From Aliarcobacter sp. (GTDB lineage Bacteria > Campylobacterota > Campylobacteria > Campylobacterales > Arcobacteraceae): 64,000 nt of DNA. Of the stretch, positions 61,341 to 64,000 are shown piece after piece; position 1 is the first letter of the stretch; the number at the start of each line of letters is the position of its first letter. The stretch covers positions 34,723 through 98,722 of the forward strand of contig JAQTXB010000012.1 of assembly GCA_028688995.1 (NCBI GenBank), written 5' to 3'. Below the pieces are notes generated by a model, which made no database searches, was not told the DNA's origin, and saw only the letters and a list, made by a program, of their open reading frames with translations. A program made the translations under genes and the position numbers.

Positions 61341-62414
61341 TTGGAAGAATTACAAAAAGATACAAACTTCGCAAAAGCATTCTATTTTTTTGCTTTTATG
61401 TTTTTATTTGTTTACGCATTAAATAGTTTAAGTGATATTTTAACACCAATTGCAATAGCAATTTTGATTTGGTTTTTAATAAATGCCCTTGCAAATCAAA
61501 TAAAGAAACTACCTTTTTTAAATCCAAAAGTAGGGGATATAATCGCTATTCCTTTATCTTTGATTTTTATAGTTTATTCTATGATAGAAATTGGAAGTTT
61601 TATAGCTTCAAGTATGATGGAATTAAGTTCCACAATATCACAACTTGATGGCAAAGTAAATCAATTAGTAGAAAAATTATCTTTACTTACTTCATTTGAT
61701 TTGACAACTCCTTTGCAAAAGTTTTTTCAAGAATTTAGTATTTCAAGTGTTATAAATAAAGTAATGGCAGCTTTTAGTGCCATATTTGGAAATCTTATTC
61801 AGATTTTTTTATATGTACTTTTTTTATTGATTGATCAGCAGTTTTTTTCTGCAAAATTAAATGCACTTTTCCCTAAAAAAGAGAATAGAAACAGAGTTGA
61901 ACATATCTTAACATCAATTTCAAAAGGTATTAGAACTTATATCTCAATTACAACAATTATTAGTTTATCAACGGGACTTTTAACTTATCTTATTTGTGAA
62001 ATATTCTCACTTCAAGGTGCAGTTTTATGGGGATTTATAGCTTTTGTTTTAAATTTTATTCCAACTATTGGAAGTATTATTGCAGTTTTAATTCCAACAA
62101 TTTTTGCACTTATTCAGTTTACTTTGATTTCAGATGTTTTAATTTTATTTACACTTTTGATAATCATTCAGTTTGTTTTGGGAAATATTATCCAACCAAG
62201 AATGATGGGAAATAAACTTAATATTTCTCAATTTATAGTTATTTTATCATTAGTTGTTTGGGGAGCAATGTGGGGAACAATTGGAATGTTTTTATCAGTT
62301 CCATTAATGATGATTTTATTGATTGTTTTAGCTCAGTTTGAAAGTACAAAAAAATTAGCGATTTTAATATCTGGGGATGGAAATATTTTAGGCGTTGCTA
62401 AAACTTCCAAATAG
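61341..62414 (+). CDS. AI-2E/PerM-family permease
   Basis: 357 residues from a TTG at 61341 (AAAGG upstream), with about eight TM helices and the conserved C-terminal block FIPTIGSIIAVLIPTIFAL, then GNIIQPRMMGNKLNISQFIVILSLVVWGAMWG. Family members export autoinducer-2 or sodium; the substrate here is unknown. Confidence 0.9.
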   Translation: MEELQKDTNFAKAFYFFAFMFLFVYALNSLSDILTPIAIAILIWFLINALANQIKKLPFLNPKVGDIIAIPLSLIFIVYSMIEIGSFIASSMMELSSTISQLDGKVNQLVEKLSLLTSFDLTTPLQKFFQEFSISSVINKVMAAFSAIFGNLIQIFLYVLFLLIDQQFFSAKLNALFPKKENRNRVEHILTSISKGIRTYISITTIISLSTGLLTYLICEIFSLQGAVLWGFIAFVLNFIPTIGSIIAVLIPTIFALIQFTLISDVLILFTLLIIIQFVLGNIIQPRMMGNKLNISQFIVILSLVVWGAMWGTIGMFLSVPLMMILLIVLAQFESTKKLAILISGDGNILGVAKTSK

Positions 62415-62427
62415 TTATGGAAGTTTT
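62400..62427. terminator. bidirectional terminator
   Basis: AAAACTTCCA (62400-62409) pairs with TGGAAGTTTT (62418-62427); it spans the stop of the permease gene and precedes the convergent mdh gene. Confidence 0.85.
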
Positions 62428-62436
62428 AGTTTTTAA

Positions 62437-63375
62437 TTAAAAGTTATTATCTATTGTATTTACTAACTCTTTGATTGATGCAATTGATTTTGCAAATTGA
62501 GCTTTTTGTTCTTCATTTAATTCAAGTTCAACAATTTTTTCAAATCCATCTTTTCCTAAAACCACTGGAACACCAGCAACGATATTTTCATATCCATATT
62601 CACCTTGTAACATAACAGCACAAGGATAAGTCTCTTTTGAATCAGTTAAAATAGCTTCAACCATTAAAGCTGTAGAGTGTCCAGGTGCATAATATGCAGA
62701 ACCTGTTTCAAGTAATTTTACGATTTGAGCTCCACCATTTCTAGTTTTTACAATAATCTCTTCAATCTCTTCATTTGTTAAAAATTCTGTTAAATCTTTT
62801 CCATCAACGCTAGAATAATTAGCTAATGGAACCATCTCATCACCATGTCCACCCATAACAGCTGCTTTTATATCTTTTGGAGTAAATGTTAATTTTTCTT
62901 GTATAAAATGAGCCATTCTTGAGCTATCAAGAACTCCAGCCATTCCAATGATTTTATTTCTAGGTAAAGATGTAGCTTTTAATGCAGTATAAACCATTGC
63001 ATCTAATGGATTTGAAACAATGATATATATTGCATCTTTATTAAATGGAGCAATTTCATTTATTACAGATGTCATAATTTTTGCATTTGTAAGTAATAAA
63101 TCATCTCTACTCATACCTGGTTTTCTAGGAATTCCAGCTGTTATTACGATTACATCACAATTGCTAAACTCTTGTGCATTGCTTGCAAAACTAACTTTTG
63201 TTGATGATTTTGCAGCTCTTGCAGCTTGTGAAATATCTAAAGCCATAGCTTCAACAACGTTCATTCTTAAATCTTTTAATACAATCTCAGCACAAATATT
63301 TTTATTTGCTAAACTAAAAGCTAAAGTAGCTCCAACATTTCCTGCACCGATTATTCCAACTTTTTTATTATTCAA
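62437..63375 (-). CDS. mdh: Malate dehydrogenase
   Basis: 312 residues. NAD-binding GAGNVGATLAFSL, active-site loop AGIPRKPGMSRDDLL with Arg where MDH recognises the carboxylate, catalytic His in GGHGDEMVPLANYSSV and SNPLDAMV. This is an LDH-like MDH as in other Campylobacterota. It oxidises malate to oxaloacetate in the TCA cycle. It lies 3 nt downstream of lipA on the same strand. Confidence 0.95.
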   Translation of the reverse strand: MNNKKVGIIGAGNVGATLAFSLANKNICAEIVLKDLRMNVVEAMALDISQAARAAKSSTKVSFASNAQEFSNCDVIVITAGIPRKPGMSRDDLLLTNAKIMTSVINEIAPFNKDAIYIIVSNPLDAMVYTALKATSLPRNKIIGMAGVLDSSRMAHFIQEKLTFTPKDIKAAVMGGHGDEMVPLANYSSVDGKDLTEFLTNEEIEEIIVKTRNGGAQIVKLLETGSAYYAPGHSTALMVEAILTDSKETYPCAVMLQGEYGYENIVAGVPVVLGKDGFEKIVELELNEEQKAQFAKSIASIKELVNTIDNNF

Positions 63376-63378
63376 AAA

Positions 63379-64000
63379 TTATCCTTTTATTAAATTGTTA
63401 TTTTTATTATTACTTAAATACTCATGGGCTAAATACGAACTTCTAGCATATGGAGTACTATGTACAAACTCAAAACCTAACTCTAAAGCTAAGGTTTTAT
63501 ATCTATCAAACTGTTCAGGTTTAACAAACTCAATTACTTTTTCATAGTCACCTGATGGTGCTAGATATTGTCCTATACTTAAAAACTTACAACCAACTGC
63601 AACTAAATCTTTAAATACTTGAACCATTTCTTCTTCTGTTTCACCAAGTCCTACCATTAAAGCACTTTTTGTTTTAACAGCATCGCCACCTAGTTCTTTT
63701 ATTTTTCTAAGAACTTCTAGTGATCTTTCATAGGTTGCATTTCTTCTTACTCTATATAATCTAGGAACTGTTTCAACATTGTGACCAATGATTACAGCTC
63801 CTGAATCTACAACTTTTTGAATAGATTCAATATTTCCTTTAAAATCAGGAACTAATAGTTCAACTTGAGTATCACTTGTATTTTCTAAAATATTTTTTGT
63901 TACTTTATAGAACTGTAAAGCTCCACCATCATCTAAATCATCCCTTGCTGGACTTGTGATTACTACAAATTTAAGACCAAGTTTTTGAACAGCAATTGTT
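63379..64000 (-). CDS. lipA: Lipoyl synthase, 5' end cut by window edge
   Basis: The frame is open from 64000 down to the stop at 63379, so about 207 C-terminal residues are present; the radical-SAM Cys motif and start lie outside. Features seen: SPARDDLDDGGALQF, NVETVPRLYRVRRNATYERSL, KSALMVGLGETEEEM, SIGQYLAPSGDY and ARSSYLAHEYL. LipA inserts sulfur into octanoyl groups to make lipoate. Probably in an operon with mdh. Confidence 0.95.
   Translation of the reverse strand, partial: TIAVQKLGLKFVVITSPARDDLDDGGALQFYKVTKNILENTSDTQVELLVPDFKGNIESIQKVVDSGAVIIGHNVETVPRLYRVRRNATYERSLEVLRKIKELGGDAVKTKSALMVGLGETEEEMVQVFKDLVAVGCKFLSIGQYLAPSGDYEKVIEFVKPEQFDRYKTLALELGFEFVHSTPYARSSYLAHEYLSNNKNNNLIKG

Noticed and set aside
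1..64000. tRNA, rRNA, CRISPR array, prophage or transposase
   Set aside because: None of the characteristic sequences or protein motifs was seen on either strand.

Overview
The window looks like chromosomal DNA of an Arcobacter-type member of Campylobacterota (epsilonproteobacteria). Signs of this are the very AT-rich sequence, dense gene packing with many 1-20 nt overlaps, frequent TTG starts, a Csd4/Pgp1-type cell-shape carboxypeptidase, an unnamed protein I know mainly from this phylum, and a heavy load of chemotaxis and c-di-GMP sensors. I see no rRNA, tRNA, CRISPR array, phage or insertion sequence. No gene-free stretch exceeds 300 bases. The genus call is inference.

Layout. 1-2017: truncated ABC-F ATPase and an unnamed 197-aa protein. 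2031-9193 (minus): a four-gene signalling operon made of a metallo-beta-lactamase cyclic-nucleotide phosphodiesterase/GAF/HD-GYP fusion, a CHASE2 adenylate cyclase, a TPR + outer-membrane barrel protein resembling Slam, and a secreted FecR protein with a possible Slam-substrate barrel. 9242-17008: metal efflux, aminotransferase, YgjP-like peptidase, DciA-like protein, a tiny LptM-like lipoprotein, nadB, nhaD, guaA. 17009-29594: two palindromic repeats, selO, a stand-alone HD-GYP, small enzymes, a pseudouridine synthase behind a structured leader, a DEDDy exonuclease/SMI1/rhodanese/pentapeptide run, a Csd4-like peptidase, plsC, sfsA, hemerythrin, ADP-ribosylglycohydrolase. 29758-34534: an NMT1-PAS-GGDEF sensor, a Cache histidine kinase, an RluA-family enzyme. 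34629-39631: a MoxR-VWA operon with an unknown third gene, an ArsC/Spx-like protein, a Gre factor and an RlmI-like methyltransferase.

40991-50950 (minus) is the clearest system: a complete guanidine uptake and degradation operon. A guanidine-I (ykkC) riboswitch leads an ABC importer, two DUF1989 proteins (carboxyguanidine deiminase type), then a second riboswitch of a different class (guanidine-II, mini-ykkC, two hairpins with ACGA and ACGG loops), then a biotin carboxylase of the urea/guanidine carboxylase family, an allophanate hydrolase split into two genes, and an SMR exporter of the SugE/Gdx type. Import, carboxylation, deimination, hydrolysis to ammonia and overflow export are thus all encoded together.

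50962-64000: SDR enzyme, membrane protein, GATase, a small TM protein, a chemoreceptor with a C-terminal EWENF tether, an HD protein, a possible PD-(D/E)XK-like protein, a 21-codon leader ORF coupled to a CNNM/CBS protein, an L,D-transpeptidase, a DTW-domain enzyme, an AI-2E-type permease, malate dehydrogenase and truncated lipA.

All calls come from reading sequence and translated proteins; no database search or folding program was run.
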